A stretch of DNA of 64,000 bases from Bacteroidales bacterium. GTDB lineage: Bacteria > Bacteroidota > Bacteroidia > Bacteroidales > UBA932. The first letter of the stretch is position 1, and each line of letters begins with the position of its first letter. The position numbers were made by a program, and so were the translations under genes. Below the pieces are notes generated by a model that was given only the letters and a program-made list of their open reading frames with translations, was not told the DNA's origin and did not search any database. The stretch is from contig JAFTCB010000062.1 in the NCBI GenBank assembly GCA_017454905.1, forward strand, positions 1 through 64,000, in the 5' to 3' direction. This document shows, piece after piece, positions 28,332 to 35,875 of the stretch.

Positions 28332-29447
28332 CTAAGGCTTGAATCCGTCGGAGTACCAGTTATATTCAGCGAAGCTGTGATCGACGACCTCTCCGCGCGG
28401 TTCACAGAAATCAACACCCGTCTCGGACAGCCAGATGAAAGCATCCCCGTGCTCGGCCCGGACATGGCCCCAGATCTCGGCTATCGGATCGGAGCCCGGC
28501 TTCAGGCGCATGCCGTCAAAGTCATAGACCTTCAGCTCGCGGGAACCCAGCTCGTAGTTGAGGACTTTCCAGGAGGTGGTGACGCCGTTGTCATCCCCCA
28601 CAGGGTAGGTCTGCACATAATTATAGTACGTGTCCTGTCCGTTGGACCACCCGTCTTCTTCCTCATCGGGATCGAAGACCTTGAAGCCGGCGTTCTCGAC
28701 ATGGAACTCTTCAGGCTCGAAACCCATCATCATGCCAAGCGCACGCATCTGGACCTCGTCGAGTGCATCCTCGTCCAACTTGACCAGGCGCTCGCCGTTC
28801 CAGCGGTAGAACAGCTCCAGGGCCTCACCGGAGATGGAAGGCTCTTCTTCTCCATAGGTCAGATAGTCGAGATCCAGGCTCACGGTCAGCATGTCGTCAT
28901 CAACGTCTTCCAGGCCGTTGCCGAACGCATAAAGATAGTTGGGATGCGGTTCATCGATGGTGTAGTACATCCCGGCATTCTCCAGGCTCTCCGCCAGGTC
29001 CTGCGAAATCAGATCGTATGCGCTCGGAAAGGGCAGGATCCAGATATCCTCCTTGGTGAGCTTGCCGTTCACATAATTGTAGGCACCGCTCTGATCGAAA
29101 CCGCAGAGGCCGTCATAGCCCCCGTAGGAAACCCAGTAGGCCCGCCACCCGCCGGACTTAAGCGGATAGCACTTGAGTTGGAGATAGCCATAGAATCCGC
29201 TGTCCATCCCTTCGACCATGTGCCCTTCGACATAAGCCGCGTAGAAGGTTGGGTTGAACTCGGAAGACTCGACCATCTCATTCTCCTGCAGATGCCGGCA
29301 ATAGTCCGGCAGATCTTCCCTGGGAATGAGCTGGAAGATTTCCTTGGCGATGTAAGCATCATCGCTTTTGCCGCCGCCCTTGCAGGCGGACAATGCCAGG
29401 CCTGCACACAAAAGCGCGGCCAGCACGGTAAAACCACTTCTTTTCAT
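28332..29447 (-). CDS. large acidic lipoprotein, unknown function
   Basis: A 371-residue lipoprotein with lipobox LALSAC (Cys21) and an acidic mature part. Clusters of Asp and Glu occur (EDVDDDM, DPDEEEDGW), and aromatic residues are frequent. I recognise no family. It is the last gene of the row coaD, thioredoxin-like, RHH protein, lipoprotein, starting 12 bp after the RHH gene. A role in the envelope is all that can be inferred. Confidence 0.65.
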   Translation of the reverse strand: MKRSGFTVLAALLCAGLALSACKGGGKSDDAYIAKEIFQLIPREDLPDYCRHLQENEMVESSEFNPTFYAAYVEGHMVEGMDSGFYGYLQLKCYPLKSGGWRAYWVSYGGYDGLCGFDQSGAYNYVNGKLTKEDIWILPFPSAYDLISQDLAESLENAGMYYTIDEPHPNYLYAFGNGLEDVDDDMLTVSLDLDYLTYGEEEPSISGEALELFYRWNGERLVKLDEDALDEVQMRALGMMMGFEPEEFHVENAGFKVFDPDEEEDGWSNGQDTYYNYVQTYPVGDDNGVTTSWKVLNYELGSRELKVYDFDGMRLKPGSDPIAEIWGHVRAEHGDAFIWLSETGVDFCEPRGEVVDHSFAEYNWYSDGFKP

Positions 29448-29459
29448 AGGTATCGGGGA

Positions 29460-29702
29460 TCAGAATAATTTCGGATGGCTCTCCTCCAGCCCGGAGAGGA
29501 CGCGTTCCATCACGGCCTGACGGATCAGGGCCGAACGCGAAGAGACCTTGAAGCGTTTGCAATACATATCGATGGCCGCCAGCTCCTTCTCGTTGAAGAG
29601 GACGGACTTGCGATGGATGCGCCGGAGCGAAGCCCGCTGCTTGTCGAGGTACGCGGGATCCACGCCGGAGAACTTCTTGTTAGTCTTCTTTTTCCTGGCC
29701 AT
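29460..29702 (-). CDS. small ribbon-helix-helix-like protein
   Basis: An 80-residue basic protein. After a Lys-rich tail of about 30 residues comes a strand (RKSVLFNEKE), a helix (LAAIDMYCKRFKV) and a second helix (SRSALIRQAVMERVL), which is the layout of MetJ/Arc-type RHH DNA-binding domains. It may be a transcription factor. It overlaps the thioredoxin-like gene by 23 bp. No toxin gene lies next to it, so an antitoxin role is not supported. Confidence 0.65.
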   Translation of the reverse strand: MARKKKTNKKFSGVDPAYLDKQRASLRRIHRKSVLFNEKELAAIDMYCKRFKVSSRSALIRQAVMERVLSGLEESHPKLF

Positions 29703-30543
29703 AGAGCAGATTGATATAATGGATGATTTCTTGCAGGCTGTCCATCTCCAGACGCCGTCCGAGGATCTCCCCTTCCCAGACCACGAACACCTTGGGCGTC
29801 GAGAATACGCCGTAGTCGATCAGCAGCGTGGATTCGCTGTCCGGATCCCACAGGTGGATCATCTTCACCTGGCGGTTGGAGGTCTTCAGGGCCTTGCGGA
29901 AAGAGCGGAAGGCACGCCGGTCCGTGTCCACGTCGACGGCATAGAAATTCAGCGGGAACGCCACGTCCGCGAGCACCGCGGGCAGGGCGTGGGTCTCCAG
30001 GCGGCATTTCGAGCAACCCGGAGAGTAGAAAAAGAGCACGGCGGGCTTCCCGTCATCCGGGATGGTCCGCTTCGCCCCGCAGGGGGTGCGGAGGGTTACC
30101 TTCGGAGCGGGCATGCCGATCAGTGTCTTGCGGTTTTCGAGGGCGAAGCGCTCCGCTTCGAAGAGTTCGAACTCGCTGCGGGGCTGCACCTTGCCGCTGG
30201 CGATCCACGCGTCATAGACATGCACGGCCACGGCCTCCTCGCCCATCACGCGGCTGAAGCGGTAATGGTCAAAGACGGCAAGCGCCACATGCTGGCGCGT
30301 CAGCGAATCACGGCAGCTCCCGATCAGCACATCGAATTCGGCATTCTTGACATCCGTATCTTCCCGCAGGAGCGTCGCGTAGAACTGGGTCAGAAGGCTG
30401 TCCAGCGGAGCGAAACGGGCGGCCTCCGCATCCAGGGAATCGAGCCGGGCCTGCTCCTCCTGCGCGTAATCCGGTAGGTCCTGGGCATGCAGCGCCAGGA
30501 CGGGAAGGAGGCAGAGCAGCAATATGAGCAGCCGGTATCTCAT
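29680..30543 (-). CDS. secreted thioredoxin-fold protein (CSKC)
   Basis: A 287-residue exported protein with signal MRYRLLILLLCLLPVLALHAQ. A helical N-terminal region of about 130 residues precedes a TlpA-like thioredoxin domain with the active site GCSKC in FFYSPGCSKCRLE and the cis-proline region FSTPKVFV. This is the layout of Bacteroidota periplasmic DUF5106-type thioredoxins. It probably reduces or forms disulfides in the envelope. Its ATG overlaps the coaD stop (ATGA), so it is translationally coupled to coaD. Confidence 0.8.
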   Translation of the reverse strand: MRYRLLILLLCLLPVLALHAQDLPDYAQEEQARLDSLDAEAARFAPLDSLLTQFYATLLREDTDVKNAEFDVLIGSCRDSLTRQHVALAVFDHYRFSRVMGEEAVAVHVYDAWIASGKVQPRSEFELFEAERFALENRKTLIGMPAPKVTLRTPCGAKRTIPDDGKPAVLFFYSPGCSKCRLETHALPAVLADVAFPLNFYAVDVDTDRRAFRSFRKALKTSNRQVKMIHLWDPDSESTLLIDYGVFSTPKVFVVWEGEILGRRLEMDSLQEIIHYINLLYGQEKED

Positions 30544-31013
30544 TTCACCTCGGGCAGGATGATCCCCTCAGGCAGGAACTGGCTCGTGTCGCCGTGATGG
30601 CGGAGCAGGTCGCGCACCGCAGAGGAGGAAATGTGGGCGAATTCCTGCGCCGTCGGGATGATGACCGTCTCGATCTCGGGAGCCAGGCGCCGGTTGGCGT
30701 CGGCGATGGCCTTCTCATTGTCGAAGTCCATCATGTTGCGGATACCCCGGACGATATGGCGGATGCCGAGCTGGCGGCAGATGTCGATGGTCAGGCAGTC
30801 ATAGGAAACAATGCGCACGCGGTCTCCCAGCGGGGCGGTCGCCTGCCGGATGATGTCCAGCTTCTGTTCGTTGGTGAAAAAGCCGCGCTTGTCCTGGTTG
30901 ATACCGACAGCCACGACGACGGTATCGAACATCGTCAGCGCCCGGCCGAGGATATTGAGATGGCCCGCGGTGAACGGGTCGAAAGATCCCGGAAATAAAG
31001 CGATTGTGTTCAT
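30540..31013 (-). CDS. coaD: phosphopantetheine adenylyltransferase
   Basis: A 157-residue enzyme of coenzyme A synthesis that transfers AMP to 4'-phosphopantetheine. The nucleotidyltransferase motif GSFDPFTAGHLNIL lies at the N terminus, followed by RGIRNMMDFDNEKAIADANR and ISSSAVRDLL. The start at 31013 gives the expected MNTIALFPGSFDP. It heads an operon of coaD, thioredoxin-like, RHH and lipoprotein genes and is transcribed away from ung through a 36-bp intergenic region. Confidence 0.96.
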   Translation of the reverse strand: MNTIALFPGSFDPFTAGHLNILGRALTMFDTVVVAVGINQDKRGFFTNEQKLDIIRQATAPLGDRVRIVSYDCLTIDICRQLGIRHIVRGIRNMMDFDNEKAIADANRRLAPEIETVIIPTAQEFAHISSSAVRDLLRHHGDTSQFLPEGIILPEVK

Positions 31014-31019
31014 AACAAA

Positions 31020-31027
31020 CAAATATA
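31020..31027 (-). promoter_or_regulatory. -7 box (TATATTTG) for coaD
   Basis: A perfect TAnnTTTG match on the minus strand, ending 6 nt before the coaD ATG, so the mRNA is probably leaderless. Confidence 0.7.
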
Positions 31028-31040
31028 GGCAAAAATTGCG

Positions 31041-31048
31041 TATATTTG
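31041..31048 (+). promoter_or_regulatory. -7 box (TATATTTG) for ung
   Basis: A perfect TAnnTTTG match on the plus strand, ending 1-4 nt before two consecutive ATG codons (31050 and 31053). The second ATG lies where transcription should begin. Confidence 0.7.
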
Positions 31049-31049
31049 G

Positions 31050-31721
31050 ATGATGACAGTAAAAATCGAACCCTCCTGGCGCGAAGCGCTCCAAGGCGAA
31101 TTTGACCAGCCTTATTTCGTCTCCCTGGTCCAACAACTGCATGCCGAGAAAGCGGCCGGCAAGACCATTTTTCCGCCCGGTCCCCAGATCTTCCGGGCCT
31201 TCGACCTCTGCCCCCTGGACCAGACCAAGGTCGTCATCCTCGGCCAGGATCCCTACCACGGCTACGGCCAGGCTATGGGCCTGTGCTTCAGCGTCCCCCG
31301 GGGCGTTCCTGCACCGCCTTCGCTCAAGAACATCTTCAAGGAGATCGAGACGGACCTCGGCGTGCAGATGTCCGGCAGTCCGGACCTGACGCCGTGGGCA
31401 AGGCAGGGCGTGCTGCTGCTCAATGCCGTGCTGACCGTCCGCGCCGGAGAACCCACCTCCCATGGCGGACTCGGCTGGCAGACTTTCACGGATGCCGTGA
31501 TCCGCACGGTTTCGGAGCGCAGGGACGGAGTCGTATTCATGCTCTGGGGCAATTATGCCCGGGGCAAAGCGCCCCTCATCGACGCCTCCCGCCACCTGGT
31601 CCTCGAAGCAGCCCATCCTTCCCCGCTGGCGCGCGGCGCCTTCTTCGGCTGCCGGCATTTCTCCCGCTGCAACGATTTCCTCCGCTTCCGCGGGGAGGCT
31701 CCGGTCGACTGGAAACTGTAG
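31050..31721 (+). CDS. ung: uracil-DNA glycosylase (family 1)
   Basis: A base-excision repair enzyme that removes uracil from DNA. The water-activating motif GQDPYHG (Asp67) and the C-terminal HPSPLARGAF loop, equivalent to HPSPLSA, are both present. The length of 223 residues is normal. The gene may start at 31053 rather than 31050, since the -7 box ends at 31048 and would place the 5' end of the mRNA near 31053. It abuts the 3' end of lnt without any spacer. Confidence 0.95.
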   Translation: MMTVKIEPSWREALQGEFDQPYFVSLVQQLHAEKAAGKTIFPPGPQIFRAFDLCPLDQTKVVILGQDPYHGYGQAMGLCFSVPRGVPAPPSLKNIFKEIETDLGVQMSGSPDLTPWARQGVLLLNAVLTVRAGEPTSHGGLGWQTFTDAVIRTVSERRDGVVFMLWGNYARGKAPLIDASRHLVLEAAHPSPLARGAFFGCRHFSRCNDFLRFRGEAPVDWKL

Positions 31722-33341
31722 TTATTTCTTCGGAAGGAAGAGGCGGACCAGCAGCATCGCGGCCAGCAGCAGGAACATCAGCGTACACACCCGCCCGACC
31801 AGGTCGCCGTGGCGTACGAACGCGGTCTGCTCCGTGCTCAGGTTGACCTGGCCGGAGAGGGTTTCGCGTGTCCACCAGGAGCTCTGGTCCTGGATCTCCC
31901 CGCGCTGGTCGATGAAGCAGGAAATACCCGTATTGCCGCAACGGGCGATATCCCGCCGCAGTTCAATCGCGCGCAGGCGCGCGAAATTCAGATGCTGGCG
32001 GTACCCTGGCGTATCGCCCCACCAGGCATCGTTGGTAATGATGGTCATCGCCTGCGCCCCGGCTTTAACATATTCCGTGCAATACTCGCCGTACACGGAC
32101 TCATAGCACACGGCACAGCCCAGCGGAACACGCTGCGGACCGAAATGCAGCAGCGAGACCTCCTCCTGCCCGATGCAGCGCCCCATCAGGCCGCTGACGC
32201 CCATTTTCCGGGAAAGCCAGTCATCCAGCGGGACGAAGATTTTCGGATACGGGGTCAGTTCCGTACCGACCACCAGCTTGCTCTTGTGATAGACCTCGAT
32301 GGGGTCCGAGGCCGTCGCCATCACCGCACTGTTGTGCGAGAGGATCCAGCCGTCGCCATATTGGCGCGCCAGGATGTCGGGCGCGGCATGCGTGGCGTAG
32401 ATATCATAGGTGCTGGCGCCCAGCAGCATCTCCGCACCGGGATGCGCCCCGAGGAAGGTGCGGATGCTCTGCAGGGTGCGGGACGCCTCCGGCTGGTTCA
32501 GGAAGATGTCCCCCGTGAACGTCTCGGGAGCGAGCAGCAGCACCGGACCGGCCGGCCGCGCCGAAAGCGCATCGGCGAACCCGTCCAGCAGGACGGCCGT
32601 CTGCTCCGCCTGGCTCATGGACTCGAATTTCTGGTAGGGATCGAAATTGGGCTGGCCGATAACCACCTCCAGTTCCCCTTCGGAACGCTCCCCGTAAGAG
32701 CTCCATATCATCTTGGACGCCACAACGGGGCCGGCGATGACCAGGATGATGCCGATGGAAGCACAGGCGCGCGCCAGCTTGTTCCAGCGCTGCCAATAGC
32801 CGTCCGAGACCGCCACCAGCAGGCCGAAGATGCCGAGGTTGGACAGCCACACCCAGAGCGAGCCACCCAGCATGCCCGTGTACTCGTACCACTGGACGGT
32901 CCGGGTACTCTGCGCAAAAGCACCGCCGAGCGTCAACCAGGGCCAGGAGATTTCCACGGAGAAGTAGCGCCGCTCCCAGGCAATCCACATCGCCGCCAGG
33001 AAGATGTACGGCACCACACCCGGCAGCCGCTTGCGGGCCAGCCGGAAAAGCAGCCAGATGAGCAGCATCTGCGCCGCATTCGCGAGAATGGCGAAAATGC
33101 CCCCGCCTACCGTGGCGTTGCAGACCCAGAAGGTCGTGGCGGCATTCCAGGCCACGAAAGCCGCCGCCGGATAGATCCAGGAAGCGCGGACCTTGCACTG
33201 CTCAGCGACAGCTTCCGCGCAAAGCAGCGGGACGAAAGCGACCAGGGCCAGCGCCCCCGTATGGGGCACCAGCCAGGGAAGGCTCAGCAACACCGCGGAC
33301 AGCGCGGTGAGCAGCCAGAGCAGGGTTTGCGGCTTTCTCAT
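31722..33341 (-). CDS. lnt: apolipoprotein N-acyltransferase
   Basis: A 539-residue integral membrane enzyme that adds the third acyl chain to lipoproteins. An N-terminal region of about seven TM helices is followed by a periplasmic nitrilase-like domain with the triad Glu (LLAPETFTG), Lys (VYHKSKLVVG) and Cys (GCAVCYESVYG), and one C-terminal TM helix. Its ATG overlaps the RluD stop by 4 bp. It ends an operon of LysE-like exporter, PASTA protein, RluD and Lnt. Confidence 0.93.
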   Translation of the reverse strand: MRKPQTLLWLLTALSAVLLSLPWLVPHTGALALVAFVPLLCAEAVAEQCKVRASWIYPAAAFVAWNAATTFWVCNATVGGGIFAILANAAQMLLIWLLFRLARKRLPGVVPYIFLAAMWIAWERRYFSVEISWPWLTLGGAFAQSTRTVQWYEYTGMLGGSLWVWLSNLGIFGLLVAVSDGYWQRWNKLARACASIGIILVIAGPVVASKMIWSSYGERSEGELEVVIGQPNFDPYQKFESMSQAEQTAVLLDGFADALSARPAGPVLLLAPETFTGDIFLNQPEASRTLQSIRTFLGAHPGAEMLLGASTYDIYATHAAPDILARQYGDGWILSHNSAVMATASDPIEVYHKSKLVVGTELTPYPKIFVPLDDWLSRKMGVSGLMGRCIGQEEVSLLHFGPQRVPLGCAVCYESVYGEYCTEYVKAGAQAMTIITNDAWWGDTPGYRQHLNFARLRAIELRRDIARCGNTGISCFIDQRGEIQDQSSWWTRETLSGQVNLSTEQTAFVRHGDLVGRVCTLMFLLLAAMLLVRLFLPKK

Positions 33342-34363
33342 TCTTCAGGCATCTGACCGCAGTATTTGCGCCATTTGTCCAGGAGGGCGGTCATATCCTC
33401 CGGGAGTTCGGAATCGAATTGCAGCCATTGCCCGCTGCGCGGGTGCTCGAACCCGAGGGTCCGGGCGTGGAGCGCCTGGCGGGGGCAGATCTCGAAGCAG
33501 TTGCGGATGAACTGCTTGTATTTGGCATAGATGGTCCCCTTGCGGATCTCGCTGCCGCCGTAACGCTCATCATTGAAGATGGGATGGCCCAGCTGGGACA
33601 TGTGGACGCGGATCTGGTGCGTGCGGCCGGTCTCCAGTTTGCATTCAACCAGCGTCACGAAACCGAAACGCTCCAGCACCCGGTAGTGGGTCACCGCCCG
33701 TTTGCCATGCTCCTCATCCTCCACGACCTTGAAGCGCAGGCGGTCGTTGGGATCCCGGCCGATAAAGCCCTCGACCGTCCCTTCGTCCTCCTGCAAATCC
33801 CCCCAGACGACGGCGTTGTAGCGGCGCTCGATGCTGTGGTCGAAAAACTGCCGGGCCAGGTGCAGCTGCGACTCGTCGTTCTTCGCCACGGCGAGCAGTC
33901 CGCTCGTGTCCTTGTCAATCCGGTGCACCAGGATCCCCATGCGCTCGTCCAGCGCCTCGCTGTCCTGGCTGATACCCAGGTGGTGCGCCAGGGCATTGAC
34001 CAGCGTACCTTCGTAGTGCCCGTGCCCCGGATGGACGACCATCCCGGCGGGCTTGTTGACGACGAGCACGTCGTCATCCTCGTAGACGATGCGCAGGGGT
34101 ATGTCCTGCGGGATGATCTCCAGGCCGCGGCGCCGGTAAGGCATCACGAAGCGGATAACATCCCCGGGACGGACGATATAATTGGCCTTGACGGCCGCCT
34201 CCCCCACCCGGACATAGCCTTCCTTGAAGGCCTGCTGGATCCGGTTGCGGGAGGTGTCTTCCAGATGGGTGGACATGTACTTGTCGATCCTGACAGGTGC
34301 CTGCCCCGGATCCACTTCCAGCCGGAAGTGCTCGAACATTTCCTGCGGCGCTTCCTGCATCAT
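33338..34363 (-). CDS. rluD: RluD-like 23S rRNA pseudouridine synthase
   Basis: A 341-residue pseudouridine synthase of the RluA family. The N-terminal S4 domain (RIDKYMSTHLEDTSRNRIQQAF) and the catalytic HRIDKDTSGLL motif are present. The S4 domain and length point to RluD, which modifies helix 69 of 23S rRNA. RluC is the alternative. It follows the PASTA gene without a gap and is coupled to lnt by a 4-bp overlap. Confidence 0.9.
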   Translation of the reverse strand: MMQEAPQEMFEHFRLEVDPGQAPVRIDKYMSTHLEDTSRNRIQQAFKEGYVRVGEAAVKANYIVRPGDVIRFVMPYRRRGLEIIPQDIPLRIVYEDDDVLVVNKPAGMVVHPGHGHYEGTLVNALAHHLGISQDSEALDERMGILVHRIDKDTSGLLAVAKNDESQLHLARQFFDHSIERRYNAVVWGDLQEDEGTVEGFIGRDPNDRLRFKVVEDEEHGKRAVTHYRVLERFGFVTLVECKLETGRTHQIRVHMSQLGHPIFNDERYGGSEIRKGTIYAKYKQFIRNCFEICPRQALHARTLGFEHPRSGQWLQFDSELPEDMTALLDKWRKYCGQMPEE

Positions 34364-35158
34364 CTACTTTTTGGAAGACTGGACGGGCAGTTTGGAAGGA
34401 TCCGTCGTCAGGGACATCGTGATCTCGGACCCCATCCGGACTTTCTCGGAAGACGCCGGGCGCTGCTGGTAGACGAACGCGCTCACGGAGTCGGCATAGG
34501 TCTTGACCGTCTCGTCGAAGTGCAGTTTCCCGACATTGAGCGAACTCTCCAGCGTCTGGTCGACGGCATGCAGGTACTGCCTGCCGGTCAGCTTCGGTAC
34601 GACGGTCATGTTGTCGTTGGGGCTGAGGCCGACCACCAGGTTGATGGTGGTGCCGCTGGCCAGCCGGGTCCCCGCCTTGATGTCCACGCCTCCGCGCTGC
34701 TGGCGCAGGACGTTGTTGGTGGCAATATCCCGCACATAGATCAGGCGGCCCAGCGTGAGTCCGGCACGGACCAGCTCCGCCTTGGCCTGGCGCATCGAGA
34801 AACCGACCAGCGAAGGCATCACGACTTCCTTCGGGACCAGGGTATTGGTCGTCAGGCGGATCCTGCGGCCGCGCTTGACATGGTCGCCCGCCTTGGGCGT
34901 CTGGAGATAGACCGCCCCGGGCCGGAGCCGCTTGACATAGACGGAATCCGTGACCAGGACCCGCACGCCCGCCTTCGCTGCAGCCTGGCGCGCCTCATCG
35001 TAGGTCATGTTCGTGAAGTCCGGTACGACCAGTTCCTTGTTGTGCTGCGTGACGGCCGAGAGCAGCAGGTTCGCCAGGAAGACGAACGCCAGCACGAACA
35101 CGATCGCCAGCAGCACATTCTTGACAATCCAGTTGCCGAAAAACTTTTTGATATCCAT
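34364..35158 (-). CDS. membrane-anchored PASTA-domain protein
   Basis: A 264-residue protein with a short cytoplasmic N terminus, one TM helix (VLLAIVFVLAFVFLANLLL at about 15-33) and three PASTA repeats outside (about 42-110, 112-180 and 185-255). PASTA domains bind peptidoglycan fragments. There is no kinase or penicillin-binding domain, so this is a stand-alone PASTA protein, a type common in Bacteroidota. A role in cell-wall sensing or septation is plausible. Confidence 0.88.
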   Translation of the reverse strand: MDIKKFFGNWIVKNVLLAIVFVLAFVFLANLLLSAVTQHNKELVVPDFTNMTYDEARQAAAKAGVRVLVTDSVYVKRLRPGAVYLQTPKAGDHVKRGRRIRLTTNTLVPKEVVMPSLVGFSMRQAKAELVRAGLTLGRLIYVRDIATNNVLRQQRGGVDIKAGTRLASGTTINLVVGLSPNDNMTVVPKLTGRQYLHAVDQTLESSLNVGKLHFDETVKTYADSVSAFVYQQRPASSEKVRMGSEITMSLTTDPSKLPVQSSKK

Positions 35159-35161
35159 TTG

Positions 35162-35782
35162 TCAGTTTCTAATAATCATCATACAGCCCCGCACCAGCAG
35201 GACGGCTGCGAAAACGCAGACCAGCACCCCGGCGAGCTTGCTTCCAAAGCGGAGGGTCCCGCCCCCGAGCCGCAGGTAGCGCTTCAGCATCCAGGTGATC
35301 AGCGTCCAGTACAAAGCCTCTCCCGATCCGACCAGCAGGACCAGCGCCCACACCGGGGTCCGGGCCGTACCCAGCTGGAAAACGGTCAGCAGGGCCAGCA
35401 TGGCGGCCAGGGCAGCCGGATTGGAGAGAGCGCCGGTGAAGCCCTGCAGGAAGCAGTACCCCCCGGACACCTGCCGCTGTTCCTCGGGAACATCCAGGGA
35501 GATCTCCCGGGAATACATCCAGCAACCGATCAGTCCGATGACAACGCCCCCCACCAGCATGAAAACTCCCTGATGCTCCAGCACGAAGGACTTGATCAGT
35601 TCCAGGGTCAGCAGCCCCACGCCGGCATATACCATGTCCCCCATGGCGGCTCCGTATCCTACCAGCAGTCCGTTGCTGCGCCGGTAGCACAATGTCCCTT
35701 GGACCACCATCACGAAGATGGGGCCGAGCGGAAGGGCGGCAATCATGCCGACCAGCAGCGCCTTCGCAATCTCCAACAACAT
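35162..35782 (-). CDS. LysE family transporter
   Basis: A 206-residue inner-membrane protein with about six TM helices and the LysE/RhtB signature near the N terminus (ALPLGPIFVMVVQGTL). It may export an amino acid or act as a flippase-like carrier. The start at 35782 follows the -7 box at 35791-35798 by 8 nt; the frame upstream of this ATG is inside the promoter. It is the first gene of the operon with the PASTA protein, rluD and lnt. Confidence 0.8.
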   Translation of the reverse strand: MLLEIAKALLVGMIAALPLGPIFVMVVQGTLCYRRSNGLLVGYGAAMGDMVYAGVGLLTLELIKSFVLEHQGVFMLVGGVVIGLIGCWMYSREISLDVPEEQRQVSGGYCFLQGFTGALSNPAALAAMLALLTVFQLGTARTPVWALVLLVGSGEALYWTLITWMLKRYLRLGGGTLRFGSKLAGVLVCVFAAVLLVRGCMMIIRN

Positions 35783-35790
35783 AATTCTTG

Positions 35791-35798
35791 CAAAGATA
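35791..35798 (-). promoter_or_regulatory. -7 box (TATCTTTG) for the LysE operon
   Basis: A perfect TAnnTTTG match on the minus strand, ending 8 nt before the start codon. Confidence 0.7.
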
Positions 35799-35810
35799 AT
35801 AAATAAAACA

Positions 35811-35842
35811 ATGGCGGCGAACCCTTTTTGGTCCGCCGCCAT
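35811..35842 (-). terminator. terminator of the barrel-protein gene
   Basis: ATGGCGGCG (35811-35819) pairs with CGCCGCCAT (35834-35842), with three further inner pairs. On the minus strand it is followed by a T-rich stretch that runs into the LysE promoter. Confidence 0.75.
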
Positions 35843-35875
35843 GAATTGCTTTCCGGCTTCCGCCGGGTGGGTATT

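Noticed and set aside
29460..29702. RHH protein as an antitoxin
   Set aside because: No toxin-like gene lies beside it; its neighbours are a thioredoxin-like protein and a lipoprotein in an operon with coaD.
31014..31658. An N-terminal extension of coaD
   Set aside because: The frame stays open upstream by chance opposite ung; the true start at 31013 gives the canonical nucleotidyltransferase N terminus and follows a -7 box.
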